From: Diadema setosum | Lineage: Eukaryota; Echinodermata; Echinoidea; Diadematoida; Diadematidae | Reading direction: 5' to 3' | Length of the DNA: 64,000 nucleotides | NCBI GenBank assembly: GCA_033980235.1 | Contig: CM067068.1 | Location: 32,955,046 to 33,019,045 of the forward strand | Part shown: piece after piece, positions 41,554 through 52,939 of the stretch | Layout: every line of letters starts with the position of its first letter | How positions within the stretch are numbered: position 1 is the stretch's first letter | The notes under the pieces: model-generated | Told to the model about the DNA's origin: nothing | The model's input: only the letters and a program-made list of their open reading frames with translations | The model's database searches: none | Translations under genes and position numbers: made by a program

Positions 41554-42787
41554 TAATATAAAGCATGGATGAATTCATTGGCAACGTTCACACACGGGAA
41601 TGTTGTCACAAGTCAATCAAGAACATTATGCCCAGTAGTCTGTTCTATGGTACCAGTCCTGAGACCATCCTGAGACGACATTCCATGTACAGAAGAAACG
41701 GAACAGAAAGCACCTTGTACCATGAATTCTTTGTACATGCTGCCAAAATCAGAAACGGGTTTTTACCAATTGTGGCCTTCTATTTGCTAGATCAAAATCA
41801 ACTTATTCATAGTTGCTGAAATTGTAGAACACACTGAATGTGCAGCTAGAAGTGACGATACCAGCCATCCCCCACCATCTCACACTGTGACTTGAATATT
41901 GTTTATAGAAGTCAAACGTGAATAACAACTGGCTGGAATGGCAGATCAGTCTTCCAAAGAAACCATGTCCCGAAAAAAAAATGTCAATGCCTTCATGTCT
42001 CTTTGTTTCTTCACCAATGCAAAATCATGAGGATTTTCCACTGTTAACCCGTTAAGGACGAGTCCCGAGTATACTCGGGCAGGTGTCTATGGGAAATGCG
42101 TGTTGTAGCAAAATCAGTCCGTCCTCAATGGGTTAACAGGATAAATGATTATCATGAGTAAATTCCTGGTACTATTGTACAACCACGTGAGCTTGCACAG
42201 TTTACAGAGAATTCTACTTTAATACAGACATTGATTTGTACCAAAGCAACTTACAGCCACATCTAAAGAATTTACATTTTCAAATACCATAGCCAAACCA
42301 AGGTAGTGCTCATTGAGTATTCTTTCACTTTTTCAAACATGAGCCTTGAGTGTTTTCCATTTGAATGATGATGAAAATACCCAACTTCTCACTTCTCACA
42401 ACTTAACACTAGAAAATGCTGATGAATCTCAGTACTGTTCACTTCTGACACCAAGTAAATATCTAGCCCTTGGTAGTGAAAGAAATGTAATATTATAGCC
42501 TCTTTCTGGTGATCCTCACAACCTATAATTTCATTCTAGGGAAAAGGTTTCTTTAAAAAATCAAATTCAATTAAAATTTCATTGTTATTTTCATAACTAA
42601 ATCAAATAGACTTTCTCATAATACTCATATTTTGTGAAGCTCAAATTACAATAAAGTCACTAATCACATGCTGCCCTCGTGGCTCACACAAAAATGCTCA
42701 TAAGCTTTCAAAATGAATAAGATGTCACACAAGGAGAATTCTATTTTTTTTCACCTCCATTAAATACTGTTTGAAAAAAATAACGTA

Positions 42788-42957
42788 CAGTGGACTCCCA
42801 TTATAACGAAATTCTGGTTACAACGAAGTAAAAATTCAGGCCTTAACTCATCCAATCTATGTATTTCTATTGTTTATTTGTTCGGTCATAACGAAATTTC
42901 GATATAAAAAAAGAAAACTGCCCGTCCCAAGGACTTCGTTATAACAGGAGTCCACTG
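42788..42957. mobile_element. TA-flanked MITE, CAGTGGACTCC type
   Basis: CAGTGGACTCCCATTATAAC is mirrored by GTTATAACAGGAGTCCACTG with TA on both sides; 170 bp, Tc1/mariner-like. It sits 27 bp beyond the MTIF3 stop and may form part of its 3' UTR. Confidence 0.85.
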
Positions 42958-42984
42958 TATATGCATGAAATCTGTCGTCTTCGA

Positions 42985-43149
42985 TTAGCTCTTTCCAGCG
43001 AGTGTCTTTTTATATGCTGCTTTCTCCTTGGCCGACATGCAGCGAATGGTAACCATGAGTGTGCTCTGATTCTTGCCTTTCATCTGGGGAGGGCCGTTCA
43101 GTGTGAGTCGGTCCTCCATCCCTTCCATCAACTGCTTTACAACATTCAT
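42985..43149 (-). CDS. MTIF3: MTIF3 exon 3, IF3 C-domain end and stop
   Basis: After AATCCCAG it reads MNVVKQLMEGMEDRLTLNGP and ends KKTLAGKS stop; 54 codons. Confidence 0.92.
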   Translation of the reverse strand: MNVVKQLMEGMEDRLTLNGPPQMKGKNQSTLMVTIRCMSAKEKAAYKKTLAGKS

Positions 43150-46100
43150 CTGGGATTGTGAAAGAGGAGAGAAAGGGGCAGGGAGAGAGAGAGAGAGAAG
43201 GGGGAGGAAGAAGAAGAGGAAGAGAACATAGTTTAAGGAAAACAAAGCCCAAATATATTATACTGTTAAATGAGGAATGTTCGCGTGCATTTTAATTTTG
43301 CACATTTCGGGAGAGCCGAGTTTTGCGAAATTAAAATGCACACTAAAGATCTTGTCTACACTATATGCATTGAATGTTAGATGCAACTCACAAAAATCTC
43401 ATGCTGCAAATAAGGCCGTTGGCTCCCATTACGGAAAACTTCATGCCAAAAAAATATTGTGTTTACAGTATGTGGACTGAGTGAAAGTGACAATATTAGT
43501 AAATATTAATTAATTATTAATTAAAGTCAAAGAAAATCAGACCATCAATTCAAAAATTATGATTTTTTTTTTTCAAGTTTCAGTACTGTTATTGCTGGAT
43601 ATAAAGGAGAGTAAGTACTTCATGATGTCATTGTGTACAACAATATATATAAATATAGAGAAATTCAATGTATTTTCACTTTCTAGCATACTGAAAGAGC
43701 ACTTGACTTATCTCTTTTAGAAAGCAGGGGGAATAATGTTACCCTGAACATACAGGTGTCCATAACGTGTTGATGCAATGTGTACTTTTCATGAAAAATA
43801 AAATTTTGTCATATTCTCCTAATATTTTATTTATATTTTATTTCAAAAATGACGTCATGAACTGTAGTAGGCTTATCTAGGAATCATGCCACAAAAACTT
43901 TAAAAATGCATAACTTTCCATTTGATCATCACATTTTCCTTAAATCTTCAGTGATGTATTCTACTAATATTACTACTTTTACTCAATCCACATTTATATT
44001 TGGTCTTTGGACTCCTTTAAGAGACAAAATGCAACTGTTTGAGAATGTGATTCACACATGTGTGTCTTACTATGTGATCTTAATCTTTATCCTTAATCTA
44101 GAGTACAGGTCAGTGAAGATCATATATCTTTCCTCTGGTGGGTTCCTACAACCATTGCAATCAGAAACAAGGAAAAGTAGAAATACTCGTTGCGTAATAT
44201 ATGTCCCCGCCGGAAGTAGCATTTTGTAACAAAATGTGCAATATAGGTAAAAAATCAAGGTCAAAGGTCAAAATTCTGTGTAGAAGTTTTGAAGCCCTCA
44301 CCTAGTGCCATCACATAAAGCAAATGGAATCGAAATTGGGTTAGAAATGGGAAGGAGTAGCATTTTGTAGCCAATGTACAATATAGGTCAAAAATCAAGG
44401 TCAAAGGTCAAAGAAGTCAAAGGTCAAAATTCTGTGTAGAAGTTTTGAAGCCCTCACCTAGTGCCATCACATAAAGCAAACGGAATCGAAATCGGGTTAG
44501 AAATGGCGAAGGAGTAGCATTTTGTAGCAAAATGCACAATATAGTTCAAAAATCAAGGTCAAAGGTCAAAGAAGTCAAAGGTCAAAATTCTGTGTAGATG
44601 TTTTGAAGCCCTCAACTAGTGCCATCATATAAAGCAAACGGAATCGAAATCGGGTTAGAAATGGCGAAGGAGTAGCATTTTGTAGCAAAATGTACAATAT
44701 AGGTAAAAAATCAAGGTCAAAGGTCAAAGAAGTCAAAGGTCAAAATTCTGTGTACAAGTTTTGAAGCCCTCACCTAGTGCCATCACATAAAGCAAACGGA
44801 ATCGAAATCGGGTTAGAAATGGTGAAGGAGTAGCATTTTGTAGCAAAATGTACAATATAGGTCAAAAGTCAAGGTCAAAGGTCACAACTGAATTTCTGTG
44901 TAGAAGTTTTAAAGCTCCCATGTAGTGCTATCATATAAAGCAAACAGAATCAAAATTGGCTCATAAATGACAGAGAAGTAGCAAATTGAACATTTTGATC
45001 ACACACGGACGCACACACGGACGGACGCACGCACGGACGGACGCACGCACGGACACACACACGTACGGAGCCCGTTTCATAGTCCCCTGCCCGAACTCGT
45101 TCGGCGGGGACAATAAATCCACTTGCTTCAGAAATGTCATTGGAACTTTTGTTTTTATGGTACATTTTCAGACTAACCGGGAAAAGAAGCCAGAATCCCA
45201 CACGACTCACCTGTTTACCATCAAGCACAATATCACTTCCTCGTCCGCCGCTGACAGATACGCGAACGTGAATATTGCTGCTTTCATCTGAAAACCAGTT
45301 CTCGAGTTGACGCCTTCTCACAGCTACGTCATGTTGACCAATGTTCCATGACGCTTTAATCTCCTTCAGCTAAAAGTAAGGCAAAGACAAATTGATGATA
45401 AAGGTGTACAAAATGGATGACAATTCAGCTGCTTAGTATTCGACGGACCCTTTTGATCCTCAAACTTTATGCTATGGACAGACACTTACACAGTAGTGAC
45501 CACTTCCCCCGATGTTATTTCTAGTTTTGTATGTATCCTTCATTACGAAAATCATAATTTTTGATTGCTTGTAAGTTAAAACTGATCATGCAACAAATAC
45601 CTTAACAATGACATCAAGTCATCCACAATATGAGAGCAATCTTGGCAGATTGATTAGAAGAAAAAAAAAAGAAATTTCTTGCCTCGGAGGAAACCAATGT
45701 AAAGATGAGTTTACTCTGCATGTCTGAAAATTATCTAGTCAAATTCACCGTGAAAACATCCATTCAAGAAGTATTGAATGAAAAATTTTTATTGCAATGC
45801 TGATGTTCAAATGGCATAGCACACTGCCATTTGTGTACAGTTTGTTTAATCAGACTTTCACTGTCATCTGACATTATATATCAAAATGATGCTAAACTTT
45901 CTCAATACATGTTTGGTTTGAGTGGCAAATAAAAACAATCAACTCTGCTAGACAGGAAGTCATTCAGTGGGTCCAGCAGGTCCAATTATTGGCAGATACA
46001 TGTTGTACTTGGATCCTACATGAAAATTTACAAAACATGTAATCAGGTGATATACTATGAGCAATGACTACCTCTTCCGGTGATGAGATCAAACATATCA

Positions 46101-46991
46101 TGTAAAGCAATCAAAGTCAACAAAAATCTTTGAAGCAAGCCACCCATAATTCAACCATAGTGCCGTCCAAATTTAACCGCCGGCTACATATAAATCCTAT
46201 GCTTTTGCGTGCCATTGAATTTTGGCATGGGGCGTCAAACCTTGGCACATTTTTTTTTATTCTGACTAATGCATCGTTTTCTCCAAATACATACTCTACA
46301 CAACCTGTTATTCGTGTTAAAGACCACAAGACCAAACTACAAGTATAGGCCTAATTCTTACCTGGGTAGGTGCTGCGGACTTCTTCACCTTTTCATTACG
46401 TTTTAGCTGCTCCTGATGCAGCTCCTGTCCACTCATCAATTTGTACAGGGGCAATGGTTTGGCATTCGGGTTCAGCAAAACCAGTTTCAATTTTCTCTCC
46501 TGACTCAGTGCCACCGCTTGGCTCCTGTTCAGCTTCCCCAGCCTGTCTCCGTTCTCATCCATTAGCTCGATGAGTTTGTGGGGCACCATCTTCCCAACGT
46601 TGACCATCGAGTTTCGCAGATCTGCCGCGGCCCGCTTTTGCTTCCGTGAGAGCTTGTTCTCGGCCACGAGTTCCTTTTCGATGTAGTCCAGTTCGGCTTC
46701 TGTGGTCTCTTCCGCCCCATGGAGGCGCTGGTATCTGCTAAAGGTCCTGATGATACCGCATGGTTGAGGAGTTTTCGGGCTGAGCAGCAATGATGTGATG
46801 CGAGTGATCCTATCGCTTCCATCACAAACACAAGGACTACTTCTCTTCCCTACTGTAGACCCAAATCTCACTGAATATCTCCCCGAATCCTTCATTACCG
46901 TCTCCAGCATGCAGTTTGAAGACCTCCCGAATTGTTGATTCAGGACAGATAGGCGTTGCGCTAGTGTCCACAGTTTCTGGAGGCAAGCCAT
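42985..46991 (-). CDS. MTIF3: Mitochondrial translation initiation factor IF-3, complete, 3 coding exons
   Basis: This factor promotes subunit dissociation and start-codon selection on the mitochondrial ribosome. Exons are 46991-46362, 45369-45211 and 43149-42985, 954 nt in all, 317 residues. Introns are GT-AG and all phase 0. The N-terminus (MACLQKLWTLAQRLSVLNQQ) is basic and Ser-rich without acids, as a mitochondrial presequence should be. The IF3 N-domain has ELMDENGDRLGKLNRSQA then LKLVLLNPNAKPLPLYKLMS. The C-domain (exons 2-3) has IKASWNIGQHDVAVRRRQLE, and NVVKQLMEGMEDRL. The GQHD and LNPNAKP words agree with human MTIF3. The gene converges on GTF3A, the arrangement found in human. Intron 2 contains the DR1 minisatellite. 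Confidence 0.93.
43263..43469. repeat. TACTGTAAAA-family MITE, copy 3
   Basis: It begins ACTGTTAAATGAGGAATGTT and ends TTGTGTTTACAGTA. It is very similar to copy 2 at 956-1149. It lies in MTIF3 intron 2. Confidence 0.8.
44201..45113. mobile_element. GTCCCCGCCG-ended element with 158-bp minisatellite
   Basis: The left end GTCCCCGCCG is mirrored by CGGCGGGGAC at 45104-45113. Inside are five tandem units (starting TAGCATTTTGTAGC at about 44217, 44357, 44515, 44673 and 44831), then a (ACGG/ACGC)n tract at 45001-45066 and a GCCCGTTTCATAGTCCCCTG segment. No protein is encoded. Confidence 0.8.
44258..44884 (+). promoter_or_regulatory. Five nuclear-receptor DR1 motifs
   Basis: AGGTCAAAGGTCA, two perfect AGGTCA half-sites one base apart, occurs at 44258, 44398, 44556, 44714 and 44872. 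It is the classical RXR/HNF4-type DR1. Three units add a further TCAAAGGTCA. Motif presence is direct; use by receptors is untested. Confidence 0.6.
45211..45369 (-). CDS. MTIF3: MTIF3 exon 2, IF3 C-domain start
   Basis: LKEIKASWNIGQHDVAVRRR through DIVLDGKQ between TTTTAG and GTGAGT, 53 codons. Confidence 0.93.
46362..46991 (-). CDS. MTIF3: MTIF3 exon 1, presequence and IF3 N-domain
   Basis: ATG at 46991; 210 codons ending APTQ before GTAAGA. The frame continues open for 15 codons past the donor but those do not resemble IF3. Confidence 0.92.
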
Positions 46992-48018
46992 TTTCTTTCT
47001 TCCTTCTCTTTCACCGATTCATATTCAAGCAGAATCTTTAAAGCTCTCTTTGAAAATGAGCTTTCTTAAAATTCTGTGTCGGTCCTACTTGTACTGATGT
47101 AGGATCTGCAGAGGGGGAAAACGGGTTGCAGTGTATGATTATGGATACATTTTCTCAAACTGGAGTGCAGGCAGGTGAAATTCATATTGTATCATAGTAG
47201 TAGATTCTAGTAGTAGGCAGTCTGTATAAAAGTTACTCTGTAAAACCTTGTTAGGAGTCTACGGCATGAAAGCAAACATCCCCTCCATCCAGAAGCATGG
47301 AAATTCACTCGTGGGTCATGTATTTGACCGGTACAGTCGAGTTTGAGGGACTCTGAGATCGTTTCTTTGATTAGAATCCAGCTTAGGGCCTCTAACCGTT
47401 AAATGAATTAGGGACTTGCATCTCGCAATCTTGCTTAAAGGGATCGTATAGTTTTGGCTGACTCCTAATATCAGGTTTCTAACATTTTTCGGTGAGATAA
47501 TGAGAAACCTCTTATGAAATAAGAAAGAGCATGTAAATCTATGAGGAATCCAACATTTATTTGATGAAAACTGGTTTTGAAATGGCTGAGATATCCAAAA
47601 AAGAGTGATTCTAATAAAGTGTGGGACCCACACTTTATTACGAATGCTTTGTTTTACTTTGTTTTTGGATGTTTCAGTCATTCCAAACCTGATCTTCATC
47701 AAATAAACTTTGAATTCCTCTTAAAATGGTATGATGGTATGATGGTATTCTATCATAAGTGTTTTCTTGGTATCTCAAAAAAAGTTAAAAGCCCAATTCT
47801 CATCTCCACCAATACTGTACTAGAACTATCCCTTTAAACTTAAAGTGGGGAATGTGTGAAACGAATTTGCTCAACAAGAATTTAGTTTGTTTGCTCCTGT
47901 ATCGTGTGTACTGTAGCGTAGTTTGGCTGGTCCGACTATGGTCTAAATATCTATCAGCATATGCGTGGACCCAACATACAAAAAACAAACAAACAAACAA
48001 AACAAAACAAAAACATGA
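46992..48018. other. MTIF3 upstream region
   Basis: It should contain the MTIF3 promoter just above 46991; no TATA box or NRF1 word stands out. MITE copy 5 occupies 47435-47837. No gene is seen. Confidence 0.5.
47435..47837. repeat. Palindromic TTAAAGGGAT MITE, copy 5
   Basis: Close to copy 1: both have TTAAAGGGATCGTATAGTTT and AAAGTGTGGGACCCAC. It contains a short ATGGT-type duplication at about 47728-47745. Confidence 0.85.
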
Positions 48019-48026
48019 TTTCCGAT

Positions 48027-48740
48027 GGGCGCCAGACAACTCGCCCTCGAGACAAGTCACCCCGAAGACAGCTCGCCCTCGATTTTCGAGGGCGAGTTGT
48101 CTTGGGTCCGAGGGCGAGTTGTCTCAAGTGGCGAAGGAATATACCCCAAATGATTGATTTAATTTCAGACAAAATAAAAGCTGCTTCAAAATAATTTTGC
48201 ATTTATCTGTCTAAGTTAAATATCAGAATGCACACAGTTTCTATTTTCTCTGATTAAAATCATTTTTAAGATGAAAATTATGGCATTCTGTAATCGCATT
48301 TTCCCATCAGCCCCGAGATCGCAAGAATTGCCGAATCGTCCATGCCCGGCCTCCTGATTCTCATCGGCAAACTGCAGTAAATTTTTCGACTTTGAATGCA
48401 CCTCTTAGACTTCATTTATGATTCTGGTTTGTATTATTGATTAATGATGCTATATAGTAGGTTGAATTCGATTAATATTTCACTTTCTTTGTTTATTCGG
48501 CAGAAGAAGAAGTAGAGTCGATCTCGCCCTCGCCCCTTTTTCTCCGGCTAGCGCGGCGTGCATTGTGGGTTCGGTTGCTGCATGCCCGCTGCATTATACC
48601 CAGAGGCAGAGCTGAGCGTCGCGCGGGGGCGACTCCGGGGTAAACCTCTCGCCTCTCTGGCCTCCCGCTGCCCGCTGGCTTTCCACTGCTGGCGGGGTTT
48701 CATGTGTCGCTGTCTTCACGATTTGAAGTTGAATTTGTTA
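48027..48740. repeat. Left terminal inverted repeat of the long-TIR element
   Basis: It matches the reverse complement of 51975-52939, for example GCTGCTTCAAAATAATTTTG and GTCTTCACGATTTGAAGTTG. The apparent 77-101-codon frames here are repeat artefacts that recur in the other arm. Confidence 0.85.
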
Positions 48741-48949
48741 TCGTTTTGAGATGAACTCGACTCCTAATTACATGTCTCCCACTGAGTGGTGAGCATAACC
48801 CTAATTTCGATTGATTTTTTTTTTAATAGAAAGTAGAGGCTAAATAGGCCCTAACTCAAACTGTAACTGTTAGTAGCCTAGGCTATGCAAACTAATACTA
48901 TTCACTAACAGTATGTTTATAACACTAATATAAAGATTGGAAATTATAA

Positions 48950-49162
48950 TACTGTAAAAGTGGAAATTTTCGCGGTGTTGAAATTTTCGCGCATTTCGCG
49001 CAACCAGAAACTAGCGCGAAAATAGAAACACGCGAATATTTTTGCTTGCCATACGTTCCTGTGCGTGATGTCTTGATTCCGCGGAATTAAAAACACGCGA
49101 AACTCTTCTGACCCGGCCTAGCGCGAAAAATTAGTCGCGCGAAAATATCCACTTTTACAGTA
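48950..49162. repeat. MITE with TACTGTAAAAGTGGA termini, copy 2
   Basis: TACTGTAAAAGTGGAAATTT and ATATCCACTTTTACAGTA enclose a CGCGAAA-rich palindrome. It is nested in the long-TIR element. Confidence 0.88.
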
Positions 49163-49341
49163 TATCGTTGACTGTCCAACTGTAGAACGTCGGCTGAAAT
49201 ACTCGTGTTGTGAAGAAAATGCTGCAGATTCCGATGATGTTCTGAAAATTACACTGCGAGGCTGACTTACCTATGGATACCTACCTAATGAAAGAGATAT
49301 AACATTTTGGAATTACACATATTTCTGGAAAACATTTATTG

Positions 49342-49642
49342 ACCAGTCCTTATGAATATTCAAATGAGGGAGTTAATGATGTCATTCCCTCACAATTTTC
49401 ACAATTCATTTACAGAAATGACAACAACAAAAAAATCTCATCTTTCAGATATAAGACAGTACCTGTAAAGCTTACCTGCTATTCTGACATATTTTCATAC
49501 AGGGATATGGGTTTACCTGTATCAGCCAAAAAAAAAAAAAAAAAAAAAAAAAATCAAATTTCATATATGATAGTATATAACAAATTGTGAGGGGATGACA
49601 TCATCACCTCACTCATTTAAATATCCATAAGAACAGGTCAAG
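49342..49642. repeat. Inverted-repeat element, GACCAGTCCTTATGAATAT type
   Basis: GACCAGTCCTTATGAATATT on the left answers AAATATCCATAAGAACAGGTC on the right, followed inward by GTCATTCCCTCA / TGAGGTGATGATGTCATC-like words. It is nested in the long-TIR element. Confidence 0.7.
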
Positions 49643-51974
49643 AAATTTTATTTTCTGAAAAAAAAAACATGAAATTTCAAAATGTCATATCTCCCTTATT
49701 TCTCTTCCAATTTTCATAATTTTTGCACCATTCTGTAGGTAAAATTTTTCCTCTTTACTGTTAAATCATAACAATCCTGGCCCGGATTTGTCCTCTAAGT
49801 GGGCACTGTATTCGTTGCTTAGAACTGAAAAGCACTAGAGCCAACCAGGGGAGCGATTCATGAAACATAATCGCAAATAGGTCAGTATGATGTGCATGTA
49901 TGCAGTCATTGGCCAACAGTGAAATAGGAAAGTATGTTCAATAAAGAGTGTAAACTGTGAGTAAAAACAAACGTTGGGTGTGTGTGTGTGTGTGTGTGTG
50001 TGTGATCTGAGCCTAATTCCCTTACTTATACAGCCTTATTTAGTCACTTACGAAGCCCAACATATCAATATCGGTGTTTGGCTGCAAGAATAAAACACAC
50101 GCTTGTCAGTATACACTGCCTATATTAAAAATGCTGGTAGGCTATTTAGGAAATAATATATGGAGGTCTAAACACAAATAGCTTCATAAAATTTGTCCCC
50201 AACTCAATTACATAACTTACAGTATTCCACGGACTATGCAGGCAGAGGGCAGTTTACAAATGGATATCATATCACTGAATTACATTTGTCCTGACATTTA
50301 TTATATGCCTACTGGTCAATAGCACAATCAGGGTATGCAATTGTGTAACAGGGGAAAAATGAAAAAAACTTGGTGAAAATGCTTTTTTTTTTTTTTTGCT
50401 TTATGTTGTAGCTGACTGTTCAAATTTTCATTTCATGTAAAGAAAGAGTCAAAATTTTGCATTAAACTTTGCATAAATTAGCGTTTTAATTAGGGGTGTC
50501 GAAAATTCATTAAAAAGAAAGAATGTTTTTTCATCTGGTATTGCTGTTAGATATTCCTGATAAATATCCCTTTCATTCATTACCAGCACATAGCCATGAC
50601 ATATCACAAAATATGAATAAATGTCATATTTTCACTTCTCGAAATGGATGATCAATTTTGTTGGCATTATTTTGAATTCAAATAAAACCACTTTTACATA
50701 TTTTATCATATTTCACTTATGCCAAAGAGTGAAGAGGTGAAACTTTCAGGAACAGGTAACAGACATATAGTGACCATTATTACAAAGTTTTATGAAATTA
50801 GAGCTGGTACTTTGGAAGATATGATATTTTTCATCAAAAAATTATCTGTACAGTTTGACCTTGAATGTGCGCACAGTGTTTGGATCCATTCTCATATTTG
50901 TAAACACAGAAGAATGAATGTGAGATTTATTATGACTAGAGTTGATATCCAAGCTGTGACACTCAAACAATGACATATTAAGCCAAAATACTATGTTTTT
51001 GCTTATGATATCTTTAGAAATTGAACAAGCATTGAAATATGAACACTGAACACTTATCATATGACCTTCATGCAGTATAACACGGGCGTGGATCGGTCTT
51101 TTTTTTTCCCCATTCAGCAATTTGTAAAAATATGAAAAAATAAGTTCTCATTGCTCAAATTTGCTAAAATTTTCACACAATAGATTTCTACATATGTACA
51201 ATTCATGGCTACATACGTACAATTTGTGGCTGAAAATTTTCTCTCAAAAATAAGACCAAAGCGAAACATCACAACCAAGAAATTCAAAGATTGTAATGTA
51301 GACAATTAACTGTAGAGAAATACGTTACAAATCATACAAAGTGTATTCAGTCAGACTTTGTAAAACAGAGCAACTAAAAATTTTTTTTTTGTGTGTGTGA
51401 AAACAACTCATCGATCAGTTTCCCACTGAAGTTGTCAGTAGTACATCACCCGAAGTCTTTAAATTAAAGCAAAACTCGAGAAAAGCCATCTCCATTACGA
51501 CTAAAAACCACGCGCCCTCTCTCAGCTGGTGCTTTATACTGAAAGGTCGGTCCTGCACTGTACTCACATCCAGATCCAGATCCAGATCCAGACTAACAGT
51601 TTTAGTCCAGACTATGACCGTGGCCGTATAAAGTTGTGGTAGGCCAATGGGCCTACCTGAATTTCCTATGTCATATACTCATGATGACGCATGACGCCCA
51701 GTAAGCAGTAATTTTACTAGAATCTAGAAATCTACATCTAACTGTATGACTACCGGTACCGTTAGTGTTTTTAGTAAAATTTTAAGTCACTCAGACTTTA
51801 CCATGATTTTACCCTGGTACCTTGATCTAGGTCTAACTTTAATATGCCATGGCCATCAAAAGACTTGTGAAGTTGTACTATACTACTAAATTGCACAGGG
51901 TAGATTAGGAGGGCTATGTTCACCCACGGCCACTCACAGGGGAGAAATATTTTATAAGTGAAGTTCATCATCAA
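49643..51974. other. Interior of the long-TIR element
   Basis: AT-rich with a (TG)n run at 49976-50003. The longest frames are under 95 codons and show no transposase motif. I see no gene. Confidence 0.65.
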
Positions 51975-52939
51975 AATTATATCAAATTCAACTTCAAATC
52001 GTGAAGACGGCGACGCATTAAATCCATTAACCCATTAGTTAAACCCGGCCGGTAATGGAAAGCCAACGGGAGGCCAGAGAAGTTTACCCCGGAGTCTCGG
52101 CCGAGCGACGCTCAGCGCTGGCATAACGGGAACAGAATGCAGCCCACAATGCACGACGCGCTAGCCGGAGAAAAAGGGGCGAGGGCGAGATTGACTCTAC
52201 TTCTTGTGCTGCTGAATAAACAAAGAAAGTACAATATTAATCGAATTCAACCTACTATATAGCATCATTAATCAATAATACAAACCTGAATCATAAATGA
52301 AGTCTAAGAGGTGCATTCAAAGTCGAAATATTTACTGCAGTTTGCCGATGAGAATCAAGGGGCGAGCTCAGATCGGGCCATAATGCAGCCCACACAATGC
52401 ACTCCGCGCTAGCCGGAGAAAAAGGGGCGAGGGCGAGATCGACTCTGCTTCTTCTTCTGCTGAAGAAACAAAGATAGTGAAATATTAATCGAATTTAACC
52501 TACTATCTAGCATCATTAATCAATAATACAAACCTGATTCATAAATGAAGTCTCAGAGGTGCATTCAAAGTCAAAAAATTTACTGCAGTTTGCCGATGGG
52601 AATCAGGAGGCGAGCTCAGATCGGACATTGACGATTCGGCAAGCCTTGCGATCTCAGGGCTGGGAAAATGCGATTCAGAATGCCATAATTTTCATCTTAA
52701 CAATGATTTTAATCAGAGAAAATAGAAACTGTGTACATTCTGATATTTAACTTAGGCAGATAAATGCAAAATTATTTTGAAGCAGCTTTTATTTTGTCTG
52801 AAATTAAATCAATCATTTGGGGTATATTCCTTCGCCACTTGAGACAACTCGCCCTCGGACCCAAGACAACTCGCCCTCGAAAATCGAGGGCGAGCTGTCT
52901 CCGGGGTGACTTGTCTCGAGGGCGAGTTGTCCTGGATCC
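51975..52939. repeat. Right terminal inverted repeat with internal duplication
   Basis: The segment with CGCTAGCCGGAGAAAAAGGG occurs twice, at about 52157 and 52409. Each is followed by the same block down to TTTACTGCAGTTTGCCGATG. The left arm has this block once. Confidence 0.82.

Larger units (their letters stand above)
37967..42984. other. Intergenic region between GTF3A and MTIF3 stops
   Basis: The two genes converge here. No coding frame is supported. The region holds a composite repeat near 38570-39011, two palindromic MITEs and two TA-flanked MITEs, listed separately. Both 3' UTRs must lie within it; I could not fix polyadenylation sites. Confidence 0.7.
48027..52939. mobile_element. 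4.9-kb long-TIR DNA transposon, non-autonomous
   Basis: It is flanked by the 8-bp direct repeat TTTCCGAT (48019-48026 and 52940-52947). The left arm runs to about 48740. The right arm runs from about 51975 and is longer because it contains a duplicated ~240-bp segment. Ends start GGGCGCCAGACAACTCG and, on the other strand, GGATCCAGGACAACTCG. The 15-mer GACAACTCGCCCTCG and its variant or complement occurs four times in each end. An 8-bp duplication fits hAT, P or Merlin types; the GG start favours Merlin, but the class is open. The interior has no frame resembling a transposase. Confidence 0.8.

Noticed and set aside
44201..45113. CRISPR-like array (regular 158-bp spacing)
   Set aside because: Units are full tandem copies without unique spacers, in a eukaryotic intron.
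44950..45321. 123-codon minus-strand frame ending in Arg/Cys/Val repeats
   Set aside because: The first part is MTIF3 exon 2; the rest runs through the donor into the (ACGG)n tract.
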